A stretch of DNA of 57,186 nucleotides from Rhizopus sp. PT2906 (lineage: Eukaryota; Mucoromycota; Mucoromycetes; Mucorales; Rhizopodaceae), in the NCBI GenBank assembly GCA_025529335.1, contig JAMYHX010000270.1:1-57186 (forward strand), in the 5' to 3' direction. Made by a program: the position numbers and the translations under genes. The notes under the pieces are model-generated. The model was not told where the DNA came from and made no database searches. It saw only the letters and a program-made list of their open reading frames with translations. The first letter of the stretch is position 1, and every line of letters begins with the position of its first letter. Shown here one piece after another: positions 33,020 through 44,057 of the stretch.

Positions 33020-33794
33020 AGAGAGAGCAAAGCATTTTAATATGACAAGACTAACACCATTTTTTGTTCATAAATAGAAATATGTTGCTGCTTCACTTGT
33101 ACAACATGCTTTACTTTTAGCTACAAATGCAAACGGAGCACTTTTACTGATCTGGTTACTAGACACATCAGGTATTCCTGGGCGTTATCGAGTGCTTGCA
33201 CCTCGATTATTACCTCACTTGGCACGCCTTTGTACACATAAATTAGCCTCTCTTACTGTCTTGAAGCTGATCAACCAGCGTCAAGAGCCTGATGCAAGAG
33301 CGGTTATTCTTGATGCTCTCTTCTTTACACCACAATATGCAGAAGTTACTGAAGAGATTCTCCATGATCAAGTCCATGGTGTCAATTTGATACAAAAGAT
33401 TCTGTCAAGCTCATATATTGAACTAAAGGAAAGACAACGCATTGCAGAAAGAGTAAAACAGATGCTTTATAAATTAAAGCTGCAGCACATACAGGGCTAC
33501 AAGCGACTTGTAGAAGAAATCAACATGGTCATGGTCGATTCAGTTCCGGGTGCGAGCTTGGGTGCTGGTATACCTTCTCAATTTTCCATCAGTCCCAGTT
33601 TAGCTGCTGCCTTACATGCCAAGTATCTGGCGGTCAGTAACGGAATGGGAAATGAAGAGCAACTAGAACAACCTCAATCTACAGCAGCCATGATGGCTAA
33701 TTTTTATGCTGCCGCTGTTGCAGCATCTATTTCAACTGCAAATAACAATGCAGCCACTACAGAAGAAAAGAATGAAGAAGATAACAACACATAA
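30622..33794 (+). CDS. RRM- and Pumilio-repeat RNA-binding protein (Jsn1/Puf2 type)
   Basis: PUF proteins bind 3' UTR elements and control mRNA decay or localisation. Six exons: 30622-30686, 30740-31794, 31840-32244, 32303-32709, 32764-32985, 33078-33794; 956 residues. Seen: a low-complexity Ser/Gln-rich N-terminal third; RRM1 (about 264-335, SLWIGQLD...CAFINYF); RRM2 (about 372-445), which is only complete when the 45-nt intron 31795-31839 is removed (ALWIGNIP...CGFINFF); then PUF repeats from about 515, recognisable as NTVIQRLFEKC, NGTWAAQKII, FGNYVVQCC, FGARAVRATL, NGALLLIWLL and NLIQKIL. Yeast Jsn1 and Puf2 combine RRM and PUF in the same order. The triplets differ from classical Pumilio, so specificity cannot be read off. 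Intron 5 carries a 29-nt A run. Confidence 0.92.
32988..33016 (+). repeat. 29-nt poly-A run inside a PUF-gene intron
   Basis: An A homopolymer begins three bases after the GT of intron 5 (donor GTAAAA) and is followed by GAGAGAGAG. It is the longest homopolymer in the window. Confidence 0.9.
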
Positions 33795-34170
33795 TAGCAA
33801 CCCCTCTGAATGATATCACTATATACATATACATAATGGATACCCCTTTCCTTTCTTTTTTGTTTCTTTGTTTGGGCTTTTTGCTTATATATTCGTTCAC
33901 TTAGACTTATCACACACACACACACATATATACATTCTTTCCTCTCCCCCTTTTCTCCTTTTTTTTTTACATATACTGTAACTTTTATTTGCATTGTATC
34001 TTTTGTTAAAAAGATTGAATTGAATTTGTTTATGTGTATATATACATGACAATATGTTTTTTTAAGTTTAATAAACAATCTCTTTTATTTAGTCAAAATG
34101 TAATAGAATGAAACATGTGTGTGTGTATAATGAAAATGCAAGGAAATATATGTGTGTGATTGTATTATGC

Positions 34171-34866
34171 TTAAACATTAGATAAAGGAGAATTTGGAGC
34201 AGATTGCTCTTGTGAATCATTTTTACTTGTTAGAGTTGTTAATACAGATTTCAAAAATTTATTCTATTTCATGTTAGTGGACATTTATATAAACATAGTA
34301 TAAATATATATACTTGCCTCATTTTCTAATTCTTCTAATTTCTTTGCATCTGTTTGCTTTTCGACTCTAAATCGAGTTATAAATTGCTCCAGTTGATTGA
34401 TGCGACCAAGGATATCTACCGATGCAGATGGTGTTGAAGGTGATGACGTGGATGACGATGTTTCGGATGGTGAGCTTAAGTTTGCGTTGGTTAATAAAGG
34501 ATGATCAGGACAGACAAGTCGCAAAGCATCTTCCAATTCCTGTGTTCTCTTTTCTAAATTCTGGCATCGTTCCTGTAATTCACGTTCTCTCTGCTTACGA
34601 CGATCACGAAATCGCGCAGATGCACCTGCATTTCTTCGTCTTTTTTCTGCTAATACCTCTTCAGAGGTCATCACTCTCTTCTGGTTGTCCTGGGCTGGGT
34701 CTGATCTTCTTTTTAACTCAGCAGGGTATGGAAATAAATGGTCTTCATAAGGCTTGGGTAATATGGGCATTGCTTTTTTTGGATCAAATGCAGTTGTAGG
34801 AGGAGAAGCAAGGCCTGTGGTGAACATTGAAATAGGTGGTAGTAATTGTGTTGGAGGTGAGTTCAT
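34171..34866 (-). CDS. bZIP transcription factor, Cys-3/Zip1/Met28-like
   Basis: Exons 34866-34318 and 34263-34171 give 213 residues. The basic region reads KRRRNAGASARFRDRRKQRE (about 81-100), with the N..AA/S..R..R core. The following heptads (LQERCQNLEKRTQELEDAL) form a zipper, and a second leucine-rich helix begins at ILGRINQLEQF. The basic region, with SARFR and KQRE, resembles those of Neurospora CYS-3 and fission yeast Zip1, regulators of sulfur assimilation; Gcn4-type factors are an alternative. A Ser/Thr/Pro-rich loop separates the helices. The single intron (34264-34317) has a GC donor (GAG|GCAAGT); without it the frame would end in YIYTMFI, whereas splicing extends the helix as ENENKFLKSVLTTL. 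The upstream sequence is GA-rich (34885-34918). Confidence 0.85.
34264..34317 (-). other. GC-AG intron in the bZIP gene
   Basis: Donor GAG|GCAAGT on the minus strand, acceptor AAATAG. Splicing extends the leucine-rich helix and adds 30 residues. Confidence 0.75.
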
Positions 34867-36826
34867 TTTTTGATGTCAATGGAGAAAGAGAGGGAGAGAG
34901 GGAGAGAGAGAGAGAGAATAAAAAAGCCCAAAAAACTGAATTTGAAATAGAATAAATACAATTGCGCCATCCGATTGCGACATTTCTGTATCTAATTGCG
35001 ATCAACAAAAAAATCAAATTAGAATTGGTGGTACAGAAAGCGTGTGAAGTTTAATGCTAATTACACGCTCTATGTGTTGTTTATTTGAGATATAACTCCT
35101 CTCCTGGTTGTCATGGCAAATTATTCAATTTAGCTTTCATGTAAGAATATATGTCATGGAAACCTAGCATTCAATACACTATGTCACAATACACAGATGA
35201 GCCCTCATGTACAATTAGAAAATGTTAATACGTATTTTTATAAAGGAATTGCGTAACATATGAATAAAATGACCACTTTTGACACTCATTAGGAATAGCA
35301 AAAAGTCATTTCACGCGTGATGCAGTAACGAAAAATACAAACAAATGGTTATTTAAAGTAAATGATAACACTGCTTTAACACCAATTTGATGTGGATGAT
35401 ATACCCACGTATTTTTACAAAGATTAATACTCATTAGAATGCAAACAAGACAGACATGCTTAGCCGTTGGTATTTTATGATATCTATAGTCTTTACACAT
35501 TTCACCCATTATTTTCATCATAGGTTCCTAATCACAACGTCTTATACAGATGTTATCCATATATCTTTTGAAGGTGAGTTAGGGCTGTCTTATTGGTAGG
35601 ACTAGATAAGGATTAAAGACGACTAGAGTATTACATTATAGAAAGGCTTTTGTTCAATTTGAAGCCCAAAACTACATTTTTTATATTGTAAGAGTACCTC
35701 ATAGTTTCCATATATATATATGAATCATATCCCATCTTAAGGAGAGGATCAACATAAACCCTGAAAGATATGATGTTATTGTTCTCGAATAATACCCAAT
35801 ATTAAGCAATTAATTATGCTCATTCCTAATATTTCTTCTTTGATCATTAGGCATTTATTTCTGCATTACGTCAATTGAGCTAATGTTGCTTAGGTTATGC
35901 AAGAATGTCGCTCGTCGTTGTCCTGTGTAACGACCCGTCCCTTTTTCTTTTCTGCTGTCAAGAATTATATAGTTTATCAGATTCAGTTTATAAAAAGGGG
36001 GGGAAACCTTTTTATAAAAAGTTTACAAGACTATGTTTCCATGGCAATAAATATATGAAAAAGATAATAATTACCAGAGAAACGTATTGATCGTTATGAC
36101 AAGTAAAGGATTCCGTCATTTTCTATTTTCATTTCTTCATTTTACATTTTTCGAACAAATTTCCAAATTTGATATTTATTCACTTGTTTTAGAAATATTG
36201 AGCATTGTTTTCAAACATTTTATGCATCACTTCTCGAAAAATCACGCAATTCGCATGTTGAAAATGTCTTTGTTTCATTGTTTGTTTTTCTTTTGAATCA
36301 AAACATGTATTGAAACAAGGGCACATTTTGATGTCACTTTATGTTTCAAACATAAAGAAAGAGAGGCAGTTGCTTGAGAACTGACAATCTGCCAAGGGAG
36401 AATAGAAATAAGAGCGAATGACAGTTGCCTAAAAGAGGGGGATAGTACAAGCTGATAGTTGACAGAGGTTTATTAAAGATCAAGCATTGAGCCTAAGCTA
36501 TCTTTTTGAATATTGAAGTAAAGCTTTCAAAGAACTTTTCTTCTTTTTTTGACACAACATTCATTCAACATGGATCGGTTCTACGATATCCAAGTGTGAA
36601 AATCAAACACTCAAATCAGCATTTGATTAAAAGTCCAACAATGAAAAATCAAATCTCCTCCTTGAGGGAGATAGACCTTTCATTGCTTGCTTGCTTAATC
36701 AAGAAAAAGTCCGGTCATCCCTTGATCATTTCGCGAGCCGAATAATTCTTATCGGGGTCGACCCTTTCCAAACGTACTTTTTTCCCTCTCTTTTTCTATT
36801 TTTTGAATTCTCTGTCTCCTTATCAT
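34867..36826. other. Divergent gene-poor spacer, bZIP/Ulp2
   Basis: About 2 kb, AT-rich. It contains the GA-rich bZIP promoter and a 71-codon minus-strand ORF (35306-35521, MMKIMGEMCKDYRYHKIPTA...) whose composition looks coding but which I cannot identify. A G7 run lies at 35998. The sequence 36300-36500 is purine-rich. No supported gene. Confidence 0.4.
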
Positions 36827-38751
36827 ATGAGAAAAGCTGTAAGTTATATATATGTATATACATATATATAAAGAATGGAATATAACTTGGTTATGTCTAG
36901 TTTGATAAAAAGTCAACTCGTATTGGAGTGCCTATTGAAATACCTTCTGGTGTAAGTTGATCATTTCTTCTTTTTATTCCCATCTTGTTCATTTCTTCAT
37001 TATGCAGACTCGCCCTGCGTCTCCAAGAATAAAGCATACGTTCAGTAAAAGACCAAGAAGAGGAGTATTGAATCCGATCGACTCAGGCATGTCATCAGCC
37101 AAACGAATCAAAAGTATGCACACTGCGCGTGAATCGACAAGAACACAAGAAGAAGACGATTTTATGAAATCTATTCTAGACAGCTCTTCTTATCGTACAA
37201 GAGAAAAGGTATACACTTTATATCTTTGCTGATCTTATTCATATTGATCTGTATATATATATATATATCCAGGACGATCACGACGAGTTATCAGAAGAAC
37301 CTAAATATGGAGGATCAAAGCTGGTCAAGCCTACAGGGAATAAGATGAAAGACAAGCTGAAATCGTTGGGCAGTTATATGAGCCATTTATTTGTAACGCA
37401 GACATGTGCAAATTCATTGTTTTATTCTGACCTTTATATATGATAGACACCATCATCTAGTAATAGCAACACCAAACGTCATTATATTGACATTGATTTA
37501 GATTATAACGATGACGACAAAAGCTCACCGCCGCCTGACTCAACCTCAACAACAAAACGTAAAGCATCGAGTATTCAACCAGACGACGTGATCGTTCTGA
37601 TCAAGCGACCCAGAAAAAGTTACAAGTCCAAGATGGAAGAGGAAGCTGAAGTGGATGAATTACCAGACGAATATCTAGAGGATCAAAAACAAAAGCCATA
37701 TACCCCCAAGGAAAGCAAAGAACAATCTCTGCTTGACAAAAAAGAATTACCCAAACGCAAGACAAGAAGCAGCAGCGCTGCAGAAGATAAAACATCCGTG
37801 GAGATTGATGTGGAAGACAACAATGAATTGACCAAACGAGACTTTATATTTTATGGCCGAGACAAGCATATGCTCATGTACCCCTTTGTTGGTTCCGGAC
37901 AGATCACGGTCTACTGGGACGATCTGCAGCGGCTGGCAAAGGACCGATTTCTGAACGATACAATCATTGACTTTTACCCTAGAGTCTGGGCAGATCAATA
38001 TCCTGATGACGGCATCTACACTTTCAATTCCTTCTTTTATACAAAACTAGTGGACTGCAAAACGACCGAACATTTTGAAAAACTATCTCGCTGGACGCAG
38101 AATGCAAACATATTTGACAAAGATCTCTTAATTATACCCGTTGCAGAGCATAGTCATTGGTTCATCATCTTGGTTGTCAACCCAGGTGCATCGATCGGTC
38201 AAGGGAAACGTATAGATCAAGATGAATTACGAACAAAGTCTAATAAGGATCGGCTGGACCGTACAAAGTAAGTGTGCCGTATGTTTCTACTGTTACTCAT
38301 AGTATCTAGACCCTATATCATGACTATGGATTCCTTGGGTGGATCACAACGACATATACGAAAATATGTTGTCGAATATTTAAAAAAGGAAGCAGCTCGA
38401 AAACTAGACGTGCTTGAGCCCGAGTTTATACCACCAGAATTTATGTCCATTCAGTGTCCACAGCAGGATAATCACTATGACTGTGGTGTCTATTGTCTGC
38501 ATAGTATATACAACTTTTACAAATACAAGACGAAAATGTTGGATTCTATCTTTACTACCAAGAGCACTGTAAGTGTATCTGTGTGGGTGTTCACTAGGCT
38601 ATGTACTTAGATATATTTGTAGGTTGCAGTAGAAGAATTTGTAGAGAATCAAAAGAAAGAACTGTTGACCTTTAGAAGGTTTCTATATACATTACTAGAA
38701 AGCAAAGCAAAGGAATATTCTCAGTTTAAGCGTTCTACAACGGCATCATGA
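36827..38751 (+). CDS. ULP2: SUMO-specific protease, Ulp2/SENP6-7 type
   Basis: A cysteine protease that trims SUMO chains in the nucleus. Seven exons: 36827-36838 (12 nt), 36901-36951, 37008-37208, 37273-37392, 37447-38267, 38310-38568, 38623-38751; 530 residues. Seen: a basic, disordered N-terminal half with NLS-like KRPRRG and KRPRKSYKSK; the C48 peptidase domain from about 290, with ITVYWDDLQRLAKDRFLND, FNSFFYTKL, the SENP6-like NIFDKDLLIIPVAEHSHWF (catalytic His), RPYIM-like KPYIMTMDSLG (Asp), a linker, then QQDNHYDCGVYCLHSIYNF (Gln and catalytic Cys). The triad is complete. The 12-nt first exon encodes MRKA and is an inference; a start inside exon 3 would remove about 25 residues but not the catalytic part. 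Confidence 0.9.
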
Positions 38752-38880
38752 GCTCCAATATAAATGTGTAAATATGAGCATAATAAACCTTCCCCCCCCC
38801 CTTCATTCGTTAAACCTGTGGCTTATGTCCAAGCTTAAACTTTTTCTCTTCGCCCCTTGATTGAAAATTTCCCTTTTTTC

Positions 38881-38903
38881 TATATATATATATATATATA
38901 TAT
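38881..38903 (+). repeat. (TA)n microsatellite directly before the SET5 start
   Basis: About 11 TA units end eight bases before the SET5 ATG at 38911, so the repeat lies in the 5' leader or core promoter. Confidence 0.85.
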
Positions 38904-38910
38904 TAACACA

Positions 38911-40137
38911 ATGACAGACAAGATCATTCCTAGTGAAGAAGCACTTGTGGAGGCCATTCAAAAGATCAAGCTCGAGACACCCGAGGCCGGCATCAAGAAA
39001 GTGACAACACTTGTGCTTGAACAACAACCCAGCTGGCAAGTATCAGAAAAGCGAGTAAAGAAGCATATGCAGCAGCGTGGACTCACCCAAACGACCCAGC
39101 CCGTCAAGAGTGGACTTGCTGACGACCCCTCCGTGCCAGTGTCATATATCGATCCTCGATTGGACTTTAAGTCTGTGTCTGACTGTGTGCAGGCACGCAT
39201 GGTTGATCCAGTCACAGGCAAGGGACTGTTTGCAGCACGCGATATTAAAAAAGACGAGATATTGTTTACAGAAGAACCCTATGTGTACTTTCCACCCTGG
39301 GAACTCTTTGCCTTGGCTCGTTCTGGTAACGCCTGTGGTCTGTGCTGTAAGCCGATCTTGTATGCCAATCGATTGACACAACACTGCAAGTATTGTGACA
39401 TGTATTACTGCAGCAAACAATGTCGATCCACTGCCTGGGAACAGTTTCACCAGTTAGAATGTACTCGATTGAACCCAGCCGTGACAAAGTTGATGAACTT
39501 TTGTGAGGGCGAAAACTGGCAGGCACCTATGGCGATCGCTCGTATCTATGCTCGTATGATCTTGGCACACCAGCGAGACGAGCTGAATGAGGTCTTGGGT
39601 CACCTCGATGCCTTTGCGACTGTCAGTCAGGAAGAACGTCAGGCAAAAGAGACCGAGTGGATCTTTATGGAACACCCCACACGCGAGCTTTGGGCCAAGG
39701 CACGCGATTTGCTTTCCAAGGCGTACAAGGAACCACCAACCAAGTGTAAGATCACCAAGGCCTTGCCAGATACACTCAAGACTCAACTGTTTGATGATGA
39801 AAAGACATTTTTGAATTATATGGGTAAATTCAACATCAACAATCAAAATGGTGGTCTCTATCTAGTACATTCACATATCAATCATAACTGTTATCCAAAT
39901 GTCAGTATTGATCATCCTCAGGCCAAGTCACAGTACAAGATTGCGGTGAGAGCGATTAGAGATATCAAACAAGGAGAGCAACTGTATGAGACGTATGTGA
40001 ATCCAAGATGGAACAAGGAAACAAGACAGACCTACTTGGATAAGTCATATTTATTTAAATGTCAATGCGAACGTTGCGAAAAGGATTTACCATTGACAGA
40101 CGAGATACGTAAAGGATTAAGGTTAAGAGACGAATAA
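38911..40137 (+). CDS. SET5: SET/MYND-domain lysine methyltransferase, Set5 type
   Basis: A protein methyltransferase; yeast Set5 methylates histone H4 tails. Single exon, 408 residues from MTDKIIPSEEALVEA. The frame is open upstream through the TA repeat, but 38911 is the first sensible Met. Seen: an N-terminal helical segment; the first SET half GKGLFAARDIKKDEILFTEEP; an inserted MYND-like zinc module (CGLCCKPI, HCKYCDMYYCSKQCRSTAW, HQLEC); a helical insertion; the second SET half with HINHNCYPNVSI (the NH.C..N cofactor motif) and GEQLYETYVNPRW; and a post-SET-like CQCERCEKD. All catalytic features look intact. It converges on the IP6-kinase gene with only 16 bp between stop codons, so the 3' UTRs must overlap. 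Confidence 0.93.
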   Translation: MTDKIIPSEEALVEAIQKIKLETPEAGIKKVTTLVLEQQPSWQVSEKRVKKHMQQRGLTQTTQPVKSGLADDPSVPVSYIDPRLDFKSVSDCVQARMVDPVTGKGLFAARDIKKDEILFTEEPYVYFPPWELFALARSGNACGLCCKPILYANRLTQHCKYCDMYYCSKQCRSTAWEQFHQLECTRLNPAVTKLMNFCEGENWQAPMAIARIYARMILAHQRDELNEVLGHLDAFATVSQEERQAKETEWIFMEHPTRELWAKARDLLSKAYKEPPTKCKITKALPDTLKTQLFDDEKTFLNYMGKFNINNQNGGLYLVHSHINHNCYPNVSIDHPQAKSQYKIAVRAIRDIKQGEQLYETYVNPRWNKETRQTYLDKSYLFKCQCERCEKDLPLTDEIRKGLRLRDE

Positions 40138-40153
40138 TGATAATAAAAAGTTT

Positions 40154-41111
40154 TTATTTTTCTTGTTGTTCATCATAGATAAAAGATAGTGTGTCTATAA
40201 GAGAACTTATGCCTTGAAGAAAGCCATCATCAGGACTATAAGAGCCCTTTTCAGGCGGGTAAGTCATGACCTGATAATTTTCAATGATTTCTTTTCTTGT
40301 TATGCAGTGTGTAAAATCAATTAACTTCATTTTAATGCCTTTACTCAAGTCTAATCCATCATACACAATCAGTAAACTAGCTCCATAAAATCGATACCCG
40401 ATCATTTTCTTAATTTCATTATATAAACCATGTAATTTGCTTAAAAGAATAGGTATAAATTCAATTATGAATCGATTGCCATTAAATAAAAAGTGTCTTA
40501 TTGTAGCTTTAAACGATTCCTCATTTAATGTACGTCCAGTGTATTTATCTTGAATGTCATAGTGCCCTGTGTTCACTTGGTAGACCTACAAAAGTAAGTA
40601 AAGATAATGAACCACACATCTTACTTACCTGCATACCACACACACGCACACCCAACTGTCCACTTGTCGATTGTTCACATTTAAATTTTTGAGTAGCCAT
40701 CTTTTCTGGAGTGACGTAGACACCATGCTGTCTTGTTCCCATTTTCAAGTCGAGAATACACGGTTTGCTCAGTCCAAACGTCAGATCGTCCATGACCATA
40801 AATTCTTCACCCACTTTGACTTCACTCGGTTGATCAACGTGGGAATGTTGTTGAAATTGACAAAGTCTTTTTCGATCACTTTCAAGGGGTATTTCAGGAT
40901 ATCCGTTACAATAATCGACATGAATGATGCCAAGATATCTAGGTAGAAATCTTTTTAACCTTCCATGTCTTAATAAATCCCTGTAAAAAGCATCTTCATT
41001 TGTTTTAATGGCTTTACATATAGGTCCATTTGATAAACGAAACATGGCAACATGGCCACCTGCTTTATGTTTGAGAGGTAATACAGTTATGACATCAGAG
41101 GCTTCTTTCAT
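40154..41111 (-). CDS. KCS1: Inositol hexakisphosphate kinase (IP6K/Kcs1), minimal form
   Basis: Phosphorylates IP6 to 5-IP7, a pyrophosphate signal in phosphate and energy control. Exons 41111-40629 and 40585-40154 give 304 residues. Seen: AGGHVAMFRLSNGPICKAI at the N terminus; the inositol-phosphate-binding signature PCILDLKMGTRQHG (PxxxDxKxG); KCEQSTSGQLGVRVCGMQVY; TGHYDIQDKYTGR; YRFYGASLLIVYDG; IDFTHC (metal-binding Asp); and DDGFLQGISSLI at the end. These agree best with IP6K/Kcs1 rather than IPMK (Arg82). The protein is essentially the bare catalytic core: yeast Kcs1 has over 1000 residues and human IP6Ks about 430. No extra 5' exon was found, but the N terminus could be extended upstream. 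Confidence 0.92.
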
Positions 41112-42370
41112 TTCATTTGAGTAAGGAAAAAATATGTATTAAAGCCAATCAAATTTTTATAAAGTTCTTATAAAAAAGAGTATTCAATGACAGACACAGA
41201 GTCATCCAATCAAATGAAAGGCTGTTCTCTCTGTAATGTACAAGCTTCTCACGGATGAATGATGATAATAAAAATCATATGAAAAAATATTGGATAGATC
41301 TCATTGTATATTAGAAGCTTGCCCTTATTGTTTCTTTAAAAGGTAACAAAGAGAGATAAACCGGAACGAGTGTATTTATGATAACTCATATATATATTCA
41401 TATACATGAAATTGTTGGAACTCGATAAGAATATATTAGAGTGATCTTATAACTTATTCGCTAGTAGAGATAATGGCTGAGTATGAATTATTGCCCTATA
41501 TATTACTAAGAGAAGTGTACAGAATATTACAATAAGGACCAATGAGTTTTGTTGACATATCGTCCTATCTATTTATGATTTGTTAGATCAACAGGACGTT
41601 CATTGATGCTTATTTTTTACTTCTTACAGAAGCAATCTTCACTTGGATCATGTAACTGTCAAGATCACCGTTTTCGCCGGAAAGACCTTTAGCAACTGAA
41701 TCGATAATAAACACATATCTCAACAAACGCGTTCTAATAACATCTTTTCTTGGAAAGCGTCATATTAACTTGACTGTTAACAATGAATAATCTTTTTCTT
41801 TCAATAAAGAATTTACTTTCCAAGTCATCGACTTAATTGCCTTTTTTTTTTAAAAAAAAAATAAATAAACAATGCTGAATACAACAGGATACACAAAATG
41901 AAATCCGTCCATACAACGACGGCTCAGGTTATGGGCGTAGTTGTCACATACCCTTTATCACTTATAGACAAGAATGTTTATATATATTTCATATACTCTA
42001 ATATTTACTGAAAAAAAAAATCAAGAGATGAAATGTAACTTATTGCAATAAACAGCTGTAAAACATTACCAGTCCCATATCTTTTCTTGAAGAGACTTTT
42101 TCTGAACAAGATGCTTTGAGGGATAATGGTGTGCAGAACAATGTCAGGCTCTGCGTGGTTTGCGTTAGAATATTCTCTAGGGTCAAACATTTTAGATATA
42201 TTTCTCAGACTCAACAAGAAAACAAACTTCCCCTGGGGAAGAGGAGCATAAATAGACAAATAGATCATCATTTTTTCAAGAACCATTCATTTTTGGGCAA
42301 AGTGAAATTTATTTAGTAATAGGACATTCTCACTTTAAATGTATGGGGCAACTATCGGACACTGAATAGA
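41112..42370. other. Spacer with a decayed coding fragment
   Basis: Minus strand about 41640-41770 encodes an isolated coding-like stretch containing LRYVFIIDSVAKGLSGENGD and LDSYMIQVKIAS. Another minus ORF at 42005-42286 (KMFDPREYSNANHAEPDIVL) lies upstream of it. Stops separate them. I cannot name the family; together they look like one dead gene. The remainder is AT-rich with no features. Confidence 0.35.
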
Positions 42371-43509
42371 CTAGTGACCTGTTGTACCTCCAACAGCCTT
42401 TAATCGTTTCAACCAAAGTTCTGCTCGTTCGACTGTATCTGAAAAGACAAGAGAAACAGATTTAAGCATTCTGATAGATTCACCACTGAAATCGAGTAAT
42501 TTAATAGAAGTGACATGCAATGGTGTATCTACCTCATCTAATGCCTGTTGATTGACCATGGCCCATCTAGAGGGCAATTCGAGAATAAAGGAACGTACGG
42601 TCAATTTGGCTTGTTCTGGTAGACCTTTGCCTGCATATCTACTGACCACTTCAACCACTTTACGCAGTGTATCGACAATTTCTTTTTTGATGTTATTTAA
42701 GGTTGTATCTGATGCAACTTGGGTTACTTGCTTTTGTTGTTGTTGTTGTTGGCTGGTTGCCAAAGAGACGAGGAATTGGCGAAGGAGGGTCATTTGCTGT
42801 TCTATATGTTGCACAGCATACTGTAACCAGCTAAGGCAGTACTTTAAACACTTCATACTTTCTTCACTAATTACGGCCGCTGTCGTACCTGCAGCTGAAC
42901 CTGCATGAAGTACGATTTGTTGCCAACGAGGTCTTCTCTGGACAGAGTAAGGATGTGGTGAAGTTGATGGTCTTTGTTTTTTGCCTATATTAATGATCAT
43001 AAACATGAGCTTCTTTATATATATATATATATATATATATAAAACTTACGATCTTCACGTGTATCTTCTATCCTTTTGTGCCTGTGTGTTACTTCTGTAT
43101 CTTGTAAGGATGTTCGAGCAAGGGCGGTAGTTGCAGCTATGGTGTCTTCGTCTTCCTTCCAAAAAGAGAATCAATAATAGCAAATGTGTTATTATCATTC
43201 TTACTTGCGATTTATGACTATAACCCAATTTGTCATAGATAGGACCAACAGCATAAGTATCAATCATGTCTGCCCCATATTTTACTATAGAATTTTCGTA
43301 TGCTTTAAGTGCACTATCAATAAGGGGTAGTCGACGTATAAAATGAGGTTGAGATGGGATTGGCTCCATAGCTGGTAATGGAACTAGTATGGATAAAGAT
43401 GAATAACTAATCTTTTATTATTCATCGTTTCTTTACTCCTTTTCTCTGTTTGGTTTTTATTGTTTTCATCACTATTACACAACTGTGTAATAGACATCGC
43501 TTGACTCAT
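42371..43509 (-). CDS. OPI1: Opi1-type repressor of phospholipid biosynthesis genes
   Basis: In yeast Opi1 represses inositol-responsive genes and is held at the ER by phosphatidic acid and Scs2. Four exons: 43509-43437, 43383-43205, 43155-43050, 42984-42371; 323 residues. Seen: a short N-terminal segment; SALKAYENSIVKYGADMID; Ser/Pro-rich RPSTSPHPYSVQRRPRW; and then the conserved Opi1 core with ESMKCLKYCLSWLQYAVQHI, a Gln run, and VVSRYAGKGLPEQAKLTVR followed by FILELPSRW and a C-terminal helix with DTVERAELWLKRL. The polybasic RKKQRP stretch could bind phosphatidic acid; this is inferred. The intron at 42985-43049 contains a TA microsatellite. Divergent from TOM7, with 293 bp between starts. 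Confidence 0.87.
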
Positions 43510-43802
43510 TATTGGAGAATAATAAATAAAAAAGAAAAGGAAAAAAGAAAGAAAGAAAGAAAAGGAGAGAGAGAGAGAAAAAAGCATGAAAAAATATTAC
43601 ATGAAACGCTCTTCACGTGTCACTTGGTATGGCTTGTGTCATCACTGCTTTCTTACTCTTTGCACTTCCTCTTACTCTCTAATTTTTCTGTTTCCCTTTT
43701 TTTTTTTTATGATCCGACCGATGGTGTGCACATAGCGTTTGGACTCATAAATATCCTTTTGCAGGGTTTCAATGAAAATTTTCTTTCTCTACAATTTAAA
43801 AT

Positions 43803-44057
43803 ATGAACGATTCTACCAAAGATACACTTTACAAGGTAAAGAACATATAATATGTTGAGTCACATAATGAGTAACAATAATACAATAGGTTGCTGATATC
43901 ACAAAAACTATTATTCATTGGGGTTTTATTCCTTTTGTTATCTATCTTGGTATTTCTCGTAGTAACCCCAGACCTTCTATTCTCAAGTAAGAAAGATAAA
44001 TATATATCATTATGGTTATCTTAATTCCTTCTTAGGCTCATTAGTCCTCTTGCTTAA
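43803..44057 (+). CDS. TOM7: Tom7, small subunit of the mitochondrial outer-membrane translocase
   Basis: A tail-anchored modulator of TOM complex assembly. Three exons, 43803-43835, 43889-43986 and 44036-44057, encode only 50 residues: MNDSTKDTLYK, then VADITKTIIHWGFIPFVIYL, GISRSNPRPSILK and LISPLA. The core HWGFIPFVIYLG matches the conserved transmembrane segment of Tom7 (the W/Y-G-x-I-P-x-V-x-Y-L-G signature) and the ...LLSPL C terminus of yeast Tom7. Length agrees with the family (about 55-60). All three exons are needed, and each is too short for an ORF scan. Confidence 0.93.

Noticed and set aside
39587..39846. Additional ORFs overlapping SET5 on both strands.
   Set aside because: They are alternative frames of a strongly supported SET/MYND gene.
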